This document shows, in pieces, positions 34,049-44,370 of a DNA stretch of 44,896 nt. How positions within the stretch are numbered: the first letter of the stretch is position 1; every line of letters starts with the position of its first letter. Source of the stretch: Candidatus Desulfacyla euxinica (GTDB taxonomy: Bacteria > Desulfobacterota > DSM-4660 > Desulfatiglandales > Desulfatiglandaceae); assembly GCA_014382715.1 (NCBI GenBank), contig JACNJD010000238.1, positions 1-44,896 of the forward strand, given 5' to 3'. A program made the translations under genes and the position numbers. The notes beneath the pieces were generated by a model, which saw only the letters and a list, made by a program, of their open reading frames with translations, had not been told where the DNA came from and did no database searches.

Positions 34049-35601
34049 AACGACGATTTCTGTACGCGATAATGCTGCTGGTATTTTTTTCCATTATTTC
34101 AATAACCTCAAAAGTCTTTTCGCAAGCGACAGCCATATCCGATTATGGCAGACTCAAGGTTGTTGCCAACCATCTATGCGATGCAAACGGGCAGCCCATT
34201 CAGTTGAAAGGGATGAGCAGCCACGGCCTTCAGTGGTATGGCCTTGGCGACTGCGTCACCGGGGCATCTCTCGATGCCCTGGCCGATGACTGGCAGTCCG
34301 GGATTTTCAGGGTTTCCATGTACGTGGATGAAGGCGGCTACAAAACCGATCCTGCTGGATATAGAGCAGCCATTGACGCCATCGTGGACGATACCCTGGA
34401 GCGGGGTATGTACGTTATTTTGGATTGGCATATCCTGAATCCGGGTGATCCGTGGGAAAACATCGAAGATGCCCGGGAATTTTTTTCGTACATGTCGGCG
34501 AAACACGGCGGTAAAGGCCATGTGTTCTATGAGCTGTGCAATGAGCCAAACGGTGTGGCCTGGAGCCGGATAAAGACATACGCCGAAGATGTGATTCCCC
34601 TCATCCGGGCCAACGACCCGGACGGGATTATCATTGTCGGGACCCCGGCCTGGTCCTCCTTCGGAATTTCCGAAGGGCGGGACCCCATGGAGATCGTCAA
34701 CAACCCGCTGAGCGGAGCAGATGCACACAACCTGATGTATGCTTTCCATTTTTATGCGGCCTCCCACAAGTCCGACTATCTTTCAAAAATACGAAATATT
34801 GCCGACTATCTGCCAATTTTTGTCACGGAATGGGGGACACAGACCTACTCGGGGGACGGCGCCAATGATGTGCAGAGCTCACAGCAGTGGATAGACCTCA
34901 TGGCCGAAAAGAAGATCAGCTGGACCAACTGGAACTTCAGCGATGACTGGAGGAGCGGCGCTGTCTTAAAGACCGGCGCCTGTCCCAGCGGCCCGTGGAC
35001 AGGAACTGGTTTGAAAGAGTCGGGGCAGCTGGTACTCGACTGGGTTCGCAATGGGTCGGGGCGGCAAAACAACAAAATCGTCGTCGGCTATTTTCCCGCC
35101 TGGGGAATTTATTCCGACTATTTTGTCAGGGACATTGATCCGTCCAAAATAACCCATATCAACTACGGCTTTATCAATGTCAAAGACAACCGGCCTGTAA
35201 TCGGGGTCACCAAAACCGGCGTGGGAGACGCCTGGGCCGATTACCAGAGGGGTATGTCCGCTGCCGAAAGTGTGGACGGGGTTGGTGATACCTGGGACCA
35301 GCCGCTGAAGGGAAACTGGAACCAGCTGAGAAAGCTCAAACAGCGGAACCCCCATATCAAGGTGCTGGCCGTACTGGGAGGGTGGACGTGGTCGGGTGGT
35401 TTCTCCGACGCCGCCCTTCCGGAAAACCGTGAGGCGTTTGTGGCGGATTGTATCGATAAGCTGATCCTGGGGAACCTGCCCTATGATACCGCATCCAGCA
35501 CCGGGGGTTCCGGCGCGGCAGCCGGTGTTTTCGACGGGATCGACATTGACTGGGAATACCCGGTCTGCTGCGGGCTGGGAGGCAACACATACCGGCCGTA
35601 G
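34045..35601 (+). CDS. GH5-GH18 enzyme, first part, ending at in-frame TAG
   Basis: 518 aa to an in-frame TAG. A signal peptide (about 1-28, MKRRFLYAIMLLVFFSIISI) is followed by a GH5 cellulase-type domain (about 30-340): LKGMSSHGLQWYG, acid/base Glu in FYELCNEPNG and nucleophile Glu in FVTEWGTQT. A GH18 chitinase domain starts at about 350 (KIVVGYFPAWGIYSDYF) with catalytic FDGIDIDWEYP. The TAG falls in NTYRP-stop-DKENYTALL, where related chitinases usually have RPEDK, so one base change (GAG to TAG) explains it. The rest of the domain continues in frame from 35602. The start ATG has GGGAGG upstream. Alone, this part would have a working GH5 but an incomplete GH18. Confidence 0.88.
   Translation: MKRRFLYAIMLLVFFSIISITSKVFSQATAISDYGRLKVVANHLCDANGQPIQLKGMSSHGLQWYGLGDCVTGASLDALADDWQSGIFRVSMYVDEGGYKTDPAGYRAAIDAIVDDTLERGMYVILDWHILNPGDPWENIEDAREFFSYMSAKHGGKGHVFYELCNEPNGVAWSRIKTYAEDVIPLIRANDPDGIIIVGTPAWSSFGISEGRDPMEIVNNPLSGADAHNLMYAFHFYAASHKSDYLSKIRNIADYLPIFVTEWGTQTYSGDGANDVQSSQQWIDLMAEKKISWTNWNFSDDWRSGAVLKTGACPSGPWTGTGLKESGQLVLDWVRNGSGRQNNKIVVGYFPAWGIYSDYFVRDIDPSKITHINYGFINVKDNRPVIGVTKTGVGDAWADYQRGMSAAESVDGVGDTWDQPLKGNWNQLRKLKQRNPHIKVLAVLGGWTWSGGFSDAALPENREAFVADCIDKLILGNLPYDTASSTGGSGAAAGVFDGIDIDWEYPVCCGLGGNTYRP
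35599..35601 (+). other. In-frame amber codon interrupting GH18
   Basis: The reading frame is intact on both sides for a total of 1108 codons. Options are a nonsense mutation, a sequencing or assembly error, or readthrough (including pyrrolysine, known in some Desulfobacterota). No pyrrolysine genes are in the window. Confidence 0.7.
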
Positions 35602-36309
35602 GACAAAGAGAATTACACGGCCCTTCTGGCCGAATTCCGAAAACAGCTGGATCAGATCGACCCGGGGCTCTTGCTGACCATCGCTGCGCCGGCGGGTCCC
35701 CACAACATCATCAACCATGAACCGGATCAATTTCCCCAGTATGTGGACTTCATTAATCTGATGACCTATGATTTTCACGGGTCCTGGGATTCCAGTACGG
35801 GTCATCTGGCCCCCATGTACCCTGCTTCGGATGATCCTTTTGCGCGGCCGGGGTGGTCTGTGGACGAAACAGTCCGGACGTACCATGATGAATACGGTAT
35901 CCCGAAGAACCAGCTGGTGCTGGGTCTGCCGTTCTACGGGCGCAGCTGGAGCGGTGTGTCTCCCGGTGCCGACGGTGACGGGCTCTACCAGGGTTCCACG
36001 GGGGCCGGCCCGGGTGAACGTGGAGAACCCGGTATGCTTTTCTACAGTACCATCGCGCAGACTTATGAGCCCGCCTACTCAAAATATTATCACACCGAAG
36101 CCAAAGTGCCGTGGCTTTATAACGGTACCGACTTCATCACCTATGATGATGCGGCAACAATTTCAACCAAGGCGCAATATATTCTTCAGCAGGGGCTGGC
36201 AGGCGCCATGTTCTGGAATTTGATGAGTGACGTTAAGGGGAATCCTGCCCCCGCCAATTCCTTGCTGAGTGCTCTCTGGGACGGACTGGGAGGGACAATC
36301 CCCACCTAT

Positions 36310-36630
36310 CAATGCGGTGATGGCATCGATAACGACGGAGACGGCCTGGTGGACCTTCAGGACCCGGGGTGCACCAATGCCGGAGATAATGATGAAACCG
36401 ATGAACCTCCTCCGACGACCCAGTGCAGTGATGGTCTTGACAATGACGGAGACGGGCTCATAGATCTGGCGGATCCGGGGTGCGAGGCTGCCGAGGATAA
36501 CGATGAAACCAATGATCCGCCCCAGAACGCCCAGTGCGGCGACGGCATTGACAATGATGGGGACGGGCTCATCGACTTGGCGGACCCGGGCTGTGAAAAC
36601 GCAGATGATAATGATGAAACCAACTCACTC
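36310..36630 (+). repeat. Three 111-bp coding repeats (DNDGDG linker)
   Basis: Units start at 36310, 36421 and 36532, each 37 codons with C-DG-DNDGDG-DPGC. The exact 111-bp period shows unequal-crossover-type expansion. Confidence 0.85.
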
Positions 36631-36903
36631 TGCGGGAAGGTGGCGACGGAAACAGTGATCCAGGATGACTGGGATACGGGTTACTGTGCCAATGTGATGG
36701 TGACCAACAACACCTGTGATTCGGTTGTGTGGCAGGTGAGTGTCGGGGTGGAGGGAACGGTGGGCAACCTGTGGAATGGGGAATATACGCAGCATGACGG
36801 CGCTATCCAGGTAAGGGGGGCCGCTTGGAACTCGGAACTAACTGCGGGCCAGTCCACATCCTTTGGTTTCTGTGCGAAGAGGGACCAGGCTCCTGTACAA
36901 TAT

Positions 36904-37113
36904 CAATGCAGTGACGGCGTTGATAACGACGGGGACGGCCTTGTGGACCTGCAGGACCCGGGGTGCGTCAATGGCGAGGATAATGATGAATATAATAAAC
37001 CAGCGCCAACAACCCAGTGCAGCGACGGTGTTGACAATGACGGGGATGGTCTGGTGGATCTCAATGATCCCGGTTGCGCCAACGCTGAGGATAACGATGA
37101 ACATAACGGGGTT
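36904..37113 (+). repeat. Two further 111-bp coding repeats
   Basis: Units start at 36904 and 37015 with the same 37-codon period as those at 36310-36630, placed between the two CBM2 domains. Confidence 0.85.
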
Positions 37114-37558
37114 CCGGCAAAGGTGGTGGCGAAAGTGCAAATTTCAGACGACTGGGGCACAGGCTATTGCGCCAATGTTACGATAACAAACAACGGCACG
37201 GAAGATGTTGACTGGAGGGTGACCTTGAATGTGGAAGGGAATGTCAGGTCACTGTGGGGCGGCCTTTACGAGAAGAATGGCGATCAACTTACCCTGGAAG
37301 GGAAGGCCTGGAACAATATTGTTTCCGCAGGAAGCACTTTATCGTCCATCGGATTCTGTGCTGACCGCTGAATCAGAATCTGAGCTCAGTATCATTTGTT
37401 TACAAAAGGAGGGTCACAAACGCTCACATGGCATAGCCTGTGACCTCTGACCTTGCCCTGAGGGCAAAGGTTACCATTTTGGACTAGAAAAGTTTGATTT
37501 TAATTTTTCGGTGTTATTTTAAATTTTAGAGATCACCAGTAAAAAAGGAGGCGAAAAA

Positions 37559-39289
<1,731 letters not shown>

Positions 39290-39392
39290 CATTGTTGTTT
39301 CAGCGATGGTTTAGTTGACAATATTAAATATTTGAATTATGTGAATTGGCAAAGAGAAAACCATTATCATCGCAACACGAAGGAGGAAAGGT

Positions 39393-41591
39393 ATTAGAAA
39401 ATTACAGGCGGTTCTGGGAATAGTTGTGATGTTTGGATTTTTGGCGATGATTCCGGCGGGGTGCGGCAATGATAGCGGCAGTTCCAATATTCCTACCAAT
39501 CGTGTGTACATATTAAGTGCAGATAACGGAACCCTTTCTCCTGCGGCCGGGACTGCCGGAAAGGAAACCGCGTCTACCGCCGATCAGAGCTGGGAATATA
39601 CGCTTACCTTGGAGAACGTATCGGAAAAAATCTTCTGGTTCACGGACAGACCGGAGCGAAATTTCGGCAATGTAACAACCGATTATTTTTTTCAAACCGT
39701 GTGGCCAAATGTTTATGTTAAAATAGCCCCGAACGCTATCCTGGATGGGACAATACAGCCGAATGAGTTAGACGACGGGCTGTTCCTGGCCCTGCGGTCG
39801 CCAGTGTATGATTCAGCATCGAAACAGGTTACGTTCAACGTGACTCTTCAAAATTCCACAATGACCGACAAACACCCTGTGAACCCTGTAATTTTTGAAA
39901 ATATAGCGGTGACCATAAATGACAACAACCAGGACAGCCAGGTGGTTGAGTGGGTTTATACCCAGATGGCCCTGCTGGCGACCCTGGAACCCGAAGGAAC
40001 AGAGGGAAAATACTACCTTAATCTCGAGGATGTATACCCCGAATGTTACTATATGTCCCTTGCCCCGGATCGTTACGCGGTCACTAATACTGTAGGGCTG
40101 CTAACGGACACGTGGAACAATCATTTCGGGGATGTACCCCCCAACGCCTCCATAACATCTTACACATCGGATGGTGAATTACAGGTGAACGTCTTTACTC
40201 TTGAAAATCCCGTGTATGACAGTGAAAACACCCGGATCACCTATACGGCGACCCTCCTCGCCAACCAAACTGAAGCCGATGAATATTTCTATAACCCGAC
40301 CCTGTTTATCGACGCTGCGAAAACAGATTCCTGTAAAAAACAAATGGGCGCTGATGGTTTTACGGGACGTTTCACCGTTCATAACAGTTCTACCGCGTCA
40401 ATCTGGGTGGTGGAAACCTCACCCGGTGCGCCTGGGTCGGAAACGGCTGCGCAATGGGACTGGTGGGTCAATAAATATGGAGAGAAATATGAAATAAAGG
40501 GGGGAGGAGCCAAGATTTTCTGCATTCCGGATGGTGGCGCTCCCGGTGGAAATTTCAGATTTCGTATGGGCTGCGACGATAACGGAGATAACTGCAAACT
40601 CGGCGATGCTACCGGACCTATGGCGGGCATTAACACCCTTTTTGAACCCTCCTTCGGCTGCAAACTGAATCAGGAGAATAAAAAAGAAATTGTGCCCGGG
40701 TGCGCCTTCAATCCATCAGCCAATTCCACAGATTTCCCCAAATTTCCTGACTGTTTAACGAATCCCACCTCCAAGAACTGCCCCTCCATAGGCGGCACCG
40801 ATTTTTTTGATGTGAGCACTGTTGACGGATATACCATTCCCCTATTCCTGGAGGTGAAGGGCTCGAACTGCAGGGATGGTAAAGGGCCCAGAACAACAAC
40901 GGACGCCAGCATGCTGGATATCGCCAGCTGTCCTTCGGATGGCAAAGCCACGTTATACTCCGACAATGAACAGCAAAACGCGTTGATTCAAGCGGCAGCG
41001 GGAATAAGCTGGCTTACTAAAAGCGGCACCTCCCTACAGGGATGCGTCTCCCCCTGCCACTGGTTCGAGGGATCAGGTATAGGGGACCCGCATAACCCCG
41101 ATCCGACTCCGGCGTCCGATTCTCCTCCTTTTAATTCAGCCAGTTATTACTGCTGCATAGGAACGCCTGATGGTCCTGGGAACGGCTCGGGAAAATGCGC
41201 TGAAGGACCATCCAATGGAGGCAAGACGTACCCCATTACCCTGACCAATTATGTGAAAAATCTGAAAGCAGTGGGGTACAAGGGCTACACCTGGCAATAT
41301 GACGACCTTGAAGGGACCATGACCTGCAATTGGGGTGAAACGATTAGCTTGACCCTCGTTCCCGGAGGCGGTGTGCCCTACGACCCTGCGACCAAATGGG
41401 CGTACGACGGCAAAAAATGCTCTGGCGGTAAAAAAGGAAGCTACTCATCGCTCCTGGCGTGCCAGCAAGCGAAGATGAAGTACAATTGCGAAACTGTAAC
41501 ATATGCGACCGGCCCCACCGTCAAGTACTGCATTGTGGATCCCCAGGGAACCAAGACGTGGGATGAGTGCCAATCGAGTTGTACAAATTAG
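39393..41591 (+). CDS. Thaumatin-like lipoprotein with duplicated N-terminal domain
   Basis: About 732 aa. ATG at 39426 gives a weak signal, but an ATT at 39393 lies six bases after a perfect AGGAGG and yields a lipoprotein signal (IRKLQAVLGIVVMFGFLAMI then PAGCGND); I chose it. Residues about 50-160 and 195-315 are two copies of an unassigned domain (TLENVSEKIFWFTDRPERNF and LNLEDVYPECYYMSLAPDRY; each with W..xF and NPVYD/SPVYD). From about 320 to 670 the protein is thaumatin-like: FTVHNSSTASIWVVE, DFFDVSTVDGYTIPLFLEV, SYYCCIG and KGYTWQYDDLEGTMTC. A cysteine-rich tail follows. Thaumatin-like proteins bind or cut beta-1,3-glucan and many are antifungal. It is the last gene of the island. Confidence 0.78.
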   Translation: MRKLQAVLGIVVMFGFLAMIPAGCGNDSGSSNIPTNRVYILSADNGTLSPAAGTAGKETASTADQSWEYTLTLENVSEKIFWFTDRPERNFGNVTTDYFFQTVWPNVYVKIAPNAILDGTIQPNELDDGLFLALRSPVYDSASKQVTFNVTLQNSTMTDKHPVNPVIFENIAVTINDNNQDSQVVEWVYTQMALLATLEPEGTEGKYYLNLEDVYPECYYMSLAPDRYAVTNTVGLLTDTWNNHFGDVPPNASITSYTSDGELQVNVFTLENPVYDSENTRITYTATLLANQTEADEYFYNPTLFIDAAKTDSCKKQMGADGFTGRFTVHNSSTASIWVVETSPGAPGSETAAQWDWWVNKYGEKYEIKGGGAKIFCIPDGGAPGGNFRFRMGCDDNGDNCKLGDATGPMAGINTLFEPSFGCKLNQENKKEIVPGCAFNPSANSTDFPKFPDCLTNPTSKNCPSIGGTDFFDVSTVDGYTIPLFLEVKGSNCRDGKGPRTTTDASMLDIASCPSDGKATLYSDNEQQNALIQAAAGISWLTKSGTSLQGCVSPCHWFEGSGIGDPHNPDPTPASDSPPFNSASYYCCIGTPDGPGNGSGKCAEGPSNGGKTYPITLTNYVKNLKAVGYKGYTWQYDDLEGTMTCNWGETISLTLVPGGGVPYDPATKWAYDGKKCSGGKKGSYSSLLACQQAKMKYNCETVTYATGPTVKYCIVDPQGTKTWDECQSSCTN

Positions 41592-41875
41592 GATGAGGAA
41601 ACAACAATGTTGAGCCGAAAACCTTTTATCAAAATGGATAATTTTTTCCGGGCCTGCAGCCGCCAGGGCGAGTCAAACGAATTCTGCCTTGGCGGTTTGA
41701 AGGTCTCCACCTATTCTCCTTCCGCAATCTCCTTCTCAATAAATCCGGGCTGCAAATTTTGAATTGATTCTGACCCGGCAAATGTTTATTCACCACGAAG
41801 TTACAAAGTTGCATTGGATTTCTTCGTGGTCTTCGTGATCTTCCTGGAAAACAGTCATGGGGAGGACAGCCGACT

Positions 41876-41930
41876 GTTCGATATGCCGTCACTGGAAAAA
41901 CATTGAAAATATCCTCCTTCCTGTTTTATA
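41876..41930 (+). repeat. 55-bp direct repeat, right copy
   Basis: It matches 26668-26722 at 44 of 55 positions, including a 17-base perfect core and TGTTTTATA. The two copies bracket the 15-kb island in the same orientation. Confidence 0.65.
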
Positions 41931-41932
41931 AT
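41903..41932 (+). promoter_or_regulatory. Sigma-70-type promoter of the persulfide-reductase gene
   Basis: TTGAAA (41903-41908), 18 bases, then a perfect TATAAT (41927-41932). The start codon is 41 bp downstream. Confidence 0.65.
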
Positions 41933-41973
41933 AAATGAATGCGGTAAATCAGCAACATTAGAGGAGTCTTGCC

Positions 41974-43677
41974 ATGCAGAATGTCGTAATTATCGGGGCG
42001 GTTGCCTTGGGCCCGAAAGCTGCCTGCCGTTTCAAGAGGCTGGAGCCTGAGTCAAAGGTGACCATGCTTGATCAATCTGATCTTATCTCTTACGGGGGAT
42101 GCGGGATACCCTATTTCGTATCCGGTGACTTGAGCGACCCCGGTCAGCTGCAGTCAACCAGCTTCCATATGCTTCGAGACGAAAAATTTTTCAGGGATGC
42201 AAAAGATATCGACGTCCTCACGAATGTCAGGGCCCTTTCCATAGACCGAAGCAAAAAGATGGTGCATGCACAAAATGTCCTGGATGGAAAAGAACAGACC
42301 TTTCCCTATGATAAGCTCGTTCTGGCCACCGGAAGCCGGCCAAAAAGACTGCCTGTTCCCGGGACGGAGCTCGAGGGGGTTTTCACCGTATCGGATCTCA
42401 ATGAGGCAGTGGCGATAAAAAGACAGGTTGCCGAAGGCAAGGTCGAAAAGGCCGTTATTATCGGGGCGGGCGCCATTGGCCTTGAAATGGCGGAGGCATT
42501 GGCTGATCTATGGGGGATAGACACATCTGTAGTGGAGGTGGCCGATCAGATCCTGCCGGGGATCGTCAGCGCTAATATGGCCCGGATGGGTCAGCATCAT
42601 CTCGCGGAAAACGGGGTCTCCATTTACCTTGGAGAGCAGGTCGTGCGGCTCGAAGGCGACAGCCGGGTTCAAAAGGTCGTTACCGACAAGAGGGCCCTGG
42701 ACGCGGATCTGGTGATCATGGCAGTGGGAGTTACACCCAACTCTGATTTGGCAAAGGGTGCCGGTCTCGAGGTTTCACCTGATGGCGCCATAGTGGTCAA
42801 CGAAAGGATGGAGACCTCTGACCCTGATATATATGCAGGGGGCGACTGTGTTGCCGTGACTGACCTCGTCACGGGTAAATCCGCCCACTTCCCGTCAGGT
42901 TCCCTGGCGAACAGGGAAGGGCGGGTTATCGGAACGAACCTTGCGGGCGGGAACGCGAGGTTTGAAGGGTCTGTCGGGACTTTGATCGTAAAGCTTTTTG
43001 AGATATCTTTGGCCAATGCGGGTATGAGTCTTAAAAAGGCTCTGTCCGAGGGTTTTGATGCCCTAAGTGTCTTTGTTGTCCAGTTTGACCGGGCCCATTT
43101 TTATCCTGAAAAGGACCTGATCTATCTGGAATTAGTGGTGGAAAAGGGGACAGGTCGGGTTTTAGGGATCCAGGGTCTCGGGAGTATGAGCGACAGCATG
43201 TTTGCCCGGGTCAATGCGGTTGCGGCCATACTCAAGTACAGACCTACCACCGCAGACATCAGCAACCTCGAACTTCTTTATGCGCCACCCTTTTCGTCGG
43301 CCATGGATATTTTGAATGCCCTGGGCAATACGGCTGAAAACACCCTGGCAGGTAAGAACAGGGTAATCGATGCGGATCAATTTACTAACTGGTGGTTGGA
43401 GCGGGATAAGGGCGACACCGTCTTTTTGGACTGTCGGGGTTGGGGCAATGCAGAATATTTTGTAAATAAATATCCCGATCACTGGAAGAGCATTCCCCAG
43501 GATGAGCTGAGAGTCCGGATGGAGGAGGTACCCAAAGAGAAGAGAATGGTCCTGATCTGCAATACCGGTGTTCGATCTTACGAGGCCCAAGTTATTTTGG
43601 ACGAGATGGGCGTAAGGGACACTTATAATCTCCAGGGAGGGGTTGCATCCTTGAAAAAATGGGGGCTTGATCTTTGA
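41974..43677 (+). CDS. CoA-disulfide/persulfide reductase with C-terminal rhodanese domain
   Basis: A 567-aa flavoprotein. It has an FAD motif VVIIGAVALGPKAACRFKRL (unusual GAVALG in place of GGVAAG), active-site Cys in ISYGGCGIPYFVSG, ATGSRPKRLPVPG, NAD(P)H motif AVIIGAGAIGLEMAEALADL and DIYAGGDCVAVTD. The rhodanese domain (about 465-567) has the loop LICNTGVRSYEAQV with catalytic Cys. This architecture matches NADH-dependent persulfide/polysulfide reductases, which reduce CoA-bound or free persulfides. It would serve sulfur metabolism or protection from oxygen and sulfur stress. It is followed by a cyclic-nucleotide-binding protein 77 bp downstream. The Shine-Dalgarno is GAGGAG. Confidence 0.92.
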   Translation: MQNVVIIGAVALGPKAACRFKRLEPESKVTMLDQSDLISYGGCGIPYFVSGDLSDPGQLQSTSFHMLRDEKFFRDAKDIDVLTNVRALSIDRSKKMVHAQNVLDGKEQTFPYDKLVLATGSRPKRLPVPGTELEGVFTVSDLNEAVAIKRQVAEGKVEKAVIIGAGAIGLEMAEALADLWGIDTSVVEVADQILPGIVSANMARMGQHHLAENGVSIYLGEQVVRLEGDSRVQKVVTDKRALDADLVIMAVGVTPNSDLAKGAGLEVSPDGAIVVNERMETSDPDIYAGGDCVAVTDLVTGKSAHFPSGSLANREGRVIGTNLAGGNARFEGSVGTLIVKLFEISLANAGMSLKKALSEGFDALSVFVVQFDRAHFYPEKDLIYLELVVEKGTGRVLGIQGLGSMSDSMFARVNAVAAILKYRPTTADISNLELLYAPPFSSAMDILNALGNTAENTLAGKNRVIDADQFTNWWLERDKGDTVFLDCRGWGNAEYFVNKYPDHWKSIPQDELRVRMEEVPKEKRMVLICNTGVRSYEAQVILDEMGVRDTYNLQGGVASLKKWGLDL

Positions 43678-43753
43678 GTGTAAATCTTGTCAAATACCAA
43701 ATTGACGCTTAAATAATAATGGCCGGGGCCAATAGCTATGGAGGATCTGCAAA

Positions 43754-44164
43754 ATGGATTTGGATATCGTGAAAACCGCCCTTAAAAGGTGTGAACTGTT
43801 TGAAGGCCTGGATGAGGGCCAGATGGGAGTCTTGGTTATGAGAGCAAGTTCCAGAGAGTTCTGCGCTGGTGAAACGGTTTATGAGAGAGGCGATGATTCG
43901 GGCGGCACTTTTGCGTTAATTGGCTCGGGAAAGATAAGTGTAGTTGCACAAAATGGCTTTGTACTGAATGAATTAGGGGTTGGGGAGATCATCGGAGAAG
44001 TGGGAGTAATCACCCAGCAAGACAAGCGCACGGTTACGATTAAGACCATAGAACCGACAGAGATTTTAGAGTGGCATGTCAAGGATGTCGAAGAGGGGTC
44101 TCCCGAATTTCTGAAAAGACTCAAAGAACTGGCATGGAAGCGCATGAAGTACTGGAACGAGTAG
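43754..44164 (+). CDS. Cyclic-nucleotide-binding-domain protein
   Basis: A 136-aa protein that is a single cNMP-binding fold: LFEGLDEGQMGVL, FCAGETVYERGDDSGGTFAL, ISVVAQNGFVLNELGVGEII and GEVGVITQQDKRTVTIKTIE. The Crp-type helix-turn-helix is absent. It may act by protein contact or as a redox or nucleotide sensor for its neighbour. The phosphate-binding Arg of true cAMP sites is replaced (GEVGVITQQDKR), so cAMP binding is uncertain. Confidence 0.85.
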   Translation: MDLDIVKTALKRCELFEGLDEGQMGVLVMRASSREFCAGETVYERGDDSGGTFALIGSGKISVVAQNGFVLNELGVGEIIGEVGVITQQDKRTVTIKTIEPTEILEWHVKDVEEGSPEFLKRLKELAWKRMKYWNE

Positions 44165-44250
44165 TGCGCCGAATAATGCAGTAGGCCACAAGGTTGCCAT
44201 ATACGAAGGTCCTTGACCTGGCGGATAAAAGCTGATAAAAAGGTCTCAAT

Positions 44251-44327
44251 GGGCGATTAGCTCAGTTGGATAGAGCGTTGGTCTCCGGAACCAGAGGTCG
44301 CGCGTTCGAGTCGCGCATCGCCCGCCA
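44251..44327 (+). tRNA. tRNA-Arg (anticodon CCG)
   Basis: The 77-base cloverleaf folds fully: acceptor GGGCGAT/ATCGCCC, D arm GCTC/GAGC, anticodon stem TTGGT/ACCAG with loop CTCCGGA (anticodon CCG), variable AGGTC, T arm GCGCG-TTCGAGT-CGCGC, discriminator G and an encoded CCA. Confidence 0.97.
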
Positions 44328-44337
44328 TAATAAAATC

Positions 44338-44370
44338 AAGGGGTTACGGTATATTCGCAGCCCCTTTTTA
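44338..44370 (+). terminator. Terminator after tRNA-Arg
   Basis: AAGGGG (44338-44343) pairs with CCCCTT (44361-44366), followed by TTTA. It lies 10 bases after the tRNA. Confidence 0.7.

Larger units (their letters stand above)
35602..37371 (+). pseudogene. Second part of the GH5-GH18 enzyme: GH18 end, Ca-type repeats, two CBM2
   Basis: In frame with the first part; the first usable start after the TAG is TTG 35671, with no clear Shine-Dalgarno. GH18 continues (YVDFINLMTYDFHGSWDSST, LVLGLPFYGRSW, GLAGAMFWNLMSDVKG). Then come three 37-residue repeats of the type QCxDGxDNDGDGLxDLxDPG, a CBM2-like domain (DDWDTGYCANVMVTNNTC to GFCAKRD), two more repeats, and a second CBM2-like domain (DDWGTGYCANVTITNNGT to GFCADR). 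CBM2 modules bind cellulose or chitin. The repeats resemble calcium-binding thrombospondin type-3 segments and would act as rigid linkers. Without readthrough this part is probably silent. Confidence 0.8.
41592..41973. other. Intergenic region at right end of the island
   Basis: No gene is seen. It contains a low-complexity TTCGTGGTCTTCGTGATCTT stretch (41821-41842) and the right copy of the 55-bp repeat with its promoter. Confidence 0.6.

Noticed and set aside
36310-37113. Regularly spaced repeats that could suggest a CRISPR array
   Set aside because: The 111-bp period is in frame and encodes DNDGDG linker repeats; there are no unique spacers of constant length between short identical repeats.
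41629-41892. 87-codon minus-strand frame after the thaumatin-like gene
   Set aside because: It has no recognisable motif or Shine-Dalgarno and includes low-complexity repeats.
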